DNA of 64,000 nucleotides. It comes from Rhodospirillaceae bacterium. GTDB taxonomy: Bacteria; Pseudomonadota; Alphaproteobacteria; Dongiales; Dongiaceae. Below the pieces are notes generated by a model. That model made no database searches. It saw only the letters and a program-made list of their open reading frames with translations, and had not been told where the DNA came from. The stretch covers positions 1,011,001-1,075,000 of the forward strand of contig JADJQM010000001.1 of the NCBI GenBank assembly GCA_016712715.1, in the 5' to 3' direction. Every line of letters begins with the position of its first letter. The first letter of the stretch is position 1. The position numbers and the translations under genes are program-made. This document shows positions 62,392-64,000 of the stretch, one piece after another.

Positions 62392-63045
62392 CTATTTCGT
62401 GCCGAAGAGCCGGTCGCCGGCATCGCCGAGGCCGGGCACGATATAGGCCAGCTCGTTGAGATGGGAATCCAGCGCCGCCACGAAGATGGGCACACTTGGG
62501 TGCGCCGCCTGGACGACGCGGACGCCTTCGGGGGCTGCCACCAGCGACATCAGGCGGATATTGTCATCGGAAATGCCGCGCTTGTTGAGCGTGTCGATGG
62601 CCGCCGCCGCCGAGTGGCCGGTCGCCAGCATCGGGTCGACCAGGATGAAGATGCGGCCCTCGGGCTCCGGCAGCTTCACGAAATATTCAACCGGCCGCTT
62701 GGTCTCGTGGTCGCGGTAGAGACCGATATGGCCCATGCGGGCGGCGGGCACCAGTTCCATGAGACCATCCGCCATGCCGAGGCCGGCGCGCAGGATCGGC
62801 ACCACGGCGATCTTCTTGCCCATGATCACCGGCGCATCCATTTTCGTGAGCGGCGTTTCGATCTCCTGGGTCGTCATCGGCAGATCGCGCGTGAGCTCGT
62901 AGCCCATGAGGAGTGCGATCTCCTTGAGCAACTGGCGGAACAGGGTGGTCGGTGTCGACTTGTCCCGCATCATCGAGAGCTTGTGCTGGATCAGCGGATG
63001 ATCGAGCACGCTCAGCGTCGGGAATTCCTTGAATGTCTTGACCAT
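62392..63045 (-). CDS. upp: Uracil phosphoribosyltransferase
   Basis: Upp salvages uracil to UMP with PRPP. I start at ATG 63045 (217 residues) behind GGGAGCGG; the open frame runs further upstream but is not family-like. Landmarks: [39 protein letters not shown], and the PRPP loop [18 protein letters not shown], then [18 protein letters not shown] at the C-terminus, which binds uracil. Close spacing suggests co-transcription with glpK. Confidence 0.97.
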   Translation of the reverse strand: MVKTFKEFPTLSVLDHPLIQHKLSMMRDKSTPTTLFRQLLKEIALLMGYELTRDLPMTTQEIETPLTKMDAPVIMGKKIAVVPILRAGLGMADGLMELVPAARMGHIGLYRDHETKRPVEYFVKLPEPEGRIFILVDPMLATGHSAAAAIDTLNKRGISDDNIRLMSLVAAPEGVRVVQAAHPSVPIFVAALDSHLNELAYIVPGLGDAGDRLFGTK

Positions 63046-63097
63046 GGGCCGCTCCCTATTCCCGTCGCCGGGTTCGTTGCTTCTTGATTGATGCGCG

Positions 63098-64000
63098 TCA
63101 GATGACCTGGAAACCGTGTTTGTAGGGATCGCGATCGTCGATGAAGATGGTGTTGAAGCCGGTGACCCGCGCCCAGCCTTCGATCGACGGCACGATAGCC
63201 GGCTTGTTGCCGACGGTTGCCGCCTGCTCGACCCGGCCCTTGAAGAGCGAACCGATGATGCTCTCATGGACAAAATTGTCGCCGACCTTGAGGCGCCCTT
63301 TGCCGGCAAGCTGCGCCATGCGCGCCGAGGTGCCGGTGCCGCAGGGCGAACGGTCGATCGCCTTGTCGCCATAGAAGACCGCGTTGCGCGCATCGGCGCC
63401 GGCGACGGTGGGCTTGCCTGTCCACAGGATGTGCGAGAGGCCCTGGATGGTGGGGTTCTCGGGATGTTGGAAGGTATAGCGCTCGTTCATCCGGCGGCGG
63501 AGTTCGCGGCTCATCGCAATAAGCTCGCCGGCGGTGAAATCCGCCATGTCGCGATAGCCAGCCTGTGGTTCGACGATGCAATAGAAATTGCCACCATAGG
63601 CTACGTCGACCTTGATGGGCCCGATCTCCGGGCAATCGATCTCCAGCCCCTCGGAATGCAGGAAGCCCGGCACATTGGTGAGACGCACCGATTCGACATA
63701 GTCGCCGACCTGTTCATAGGTCGCGACTACGAGGCCCGCAGGCGTGTCGAGGCGCAGTTCGCCCGGTTTCTTCGGCCGCACCAAACCGTTCTCGATGGCG
63801 ACCGTCACCGTGCCGATGGTGCCATGGCCGCACATCGGCAGGCAGCCCGAGGTCTCGATGAACAGGATGGCAACATCACAATCGGGCCGGGTCGGCGGAT
63901 AGAGGATGCTGCCGGACATCATGTCATGGCCGCGCGGCTCGAACATCAGGCCGGTGCGGATCCAATCGAATTCCTTGAGGAAATGCTGGCGCCGCTCGCT
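63098..64000 (-). CDS. 4-hydroxyproline 2-epimerase-like protein (5' end missing)
   Basis: The frame is open through the right edge and ends at 63098, giving 300 visible residues; roughly 30 N-terminal residues are outside. It belongs to the proline racemase superfamily. Both catalytic cysteines are present: in [19 protein letters not shown] (CGHGT motif) and [20 protein letters not shown]. The pattern [20 protein letters not shown] and [20 protein letters not shown] is typical of trans-4-hydroxy-L-proline epimerases. A pair of cysteines rather than Cys/Thr argues against the dehydratase branch. Proline racemase remains an alternative. Hydroxyproline catabolism would fit with the hydroxylysine-type genes at 39324-41873, both being products of collagen breakdown. 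Confidence 0.9.
   Translation of the reverse strand, partial: SERRQHFLKEFDWIRTGLMFEPRGHDMMSGSILYPPTRPDCDVAILFIETSGCLPMCGHGTIGTVTVAIENGLVRPKKPGELRLDTPAGLVVATYEQVGDYVESVRLTNVPGFLHSEGLEIDCPEIGPIKVDVAYGGNFYCIVEPQAGYRDMADFTAGELIAMSRELRRRMNERYTFQHPENPTIQGLSHILWTGKPTVAGADARNAVFYGDKAIDRSPCGTGTSARMAQLAGKGRLKVGDNFVHESIIGSLFKGRVEQAATVGNKPAIVPSIEGWARVTGFNTIFIDDRDPYKHGFQVI

Noticed and set aside
61105..63087. Long plus-strand open frame opposite glpK and upp
   Set aside because: It spans two certain minus-strand genes and their gap; the translation has no domain pattern.
1..64000. CRISPR arrays, insertion sequences, prophage genes or a replication origin
   Set aside because: No regularly spaced repeats, transposase, integrase or phage structural genes, and no DnaA-box cluster were seen.

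Overview
The window looks like a piece of a high-GC alphaproteobacterial chromosome, most likely from the Rhodospirillales or a close relative. This rests on gene content and order: an NDUFA12-type complex I accessory protein, a B12-dependent class II ribonucleotide reductase (NrdJ), a complete ISC iron-sulfur operon, TrmFO plus MnmA for tRNA modification, and the aroQ-accB-accC-aat-DUF2155-mlaD-NDUFA12 neighbourhood. No database search was possible, so the genus is not assigned. Most of the window is ordinary housekeeping DNA with short accessory stretches between blocks.

Layout. 1-946: an rRNA methyltransferase cut by the left edge and an elongator tRNA-Met. 1070-11830 (minus): SCP2 protein, mnmA, an alpha/beta hydrolase, then the ISC operon reading cysE, iscR, a second cysteine desulfurase, iscS, iscU, iscA, hscB, hscA, fdx, iscX. 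11831-16781: a regulatory intergenic region, a hydrolase, a repeat-rich non-coding stretch, then a small accessory island (secreted protein, possible PD-(D/E)XK protein, PI-PLC with duplicated flanking domains, antitoxin remnant). 16782-31464: GFA protein, anmK, tyrS, aminotransferase, gamma-glutamyltransferase, M48 protease, DsbA-like protein, a soluble chemoreceptor fused to a solute-binding domain, aroQ-accBC-aat and envelope/complex I genes. 31583-38330: acetyltransferase, an unknown protein, an EamA transporter and nrdJ behind two candidate NrdR boxes. 38331-41873: repeats, an orphan secreted protein, and a phospholyase-like/kinase pair that fits hydroxylysine (or phosphoethanolamine) catabolism. 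42040-45441: RidA, a frameshifted acetyltransferase, a flavoprotein, an acetyltransferase.

45503-50082 is the most interesting regulated locus. A cobalamin riboswitch is followed by a perfect 22-bp palindrome of Fur/Zur-family style, then a FecBCD-type ABC transporter, a frameshifted SAM methyltransferase and two very small membrane-protein ORFs. Because the organism carries a B12-dependent NrdJ, cobalamin or cobalt supply is a plausible theme.

50089-64000: VOC protein, ssb, uvrA, glutathione S-transferase, a double-PAS soluble chemoreceptor, RidA, trmFO, three tandem divergent lipoproteins sharing an eight-cysteine pattern, glpK, upp and a 4-hydroxyproline epimerase-like gene cut by the right edge. 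GC-rich palindromic intergenic repeats occur throughout, and two genes carry single-base frameshifts beside C-runs, which may be real mutations or sequence errors.
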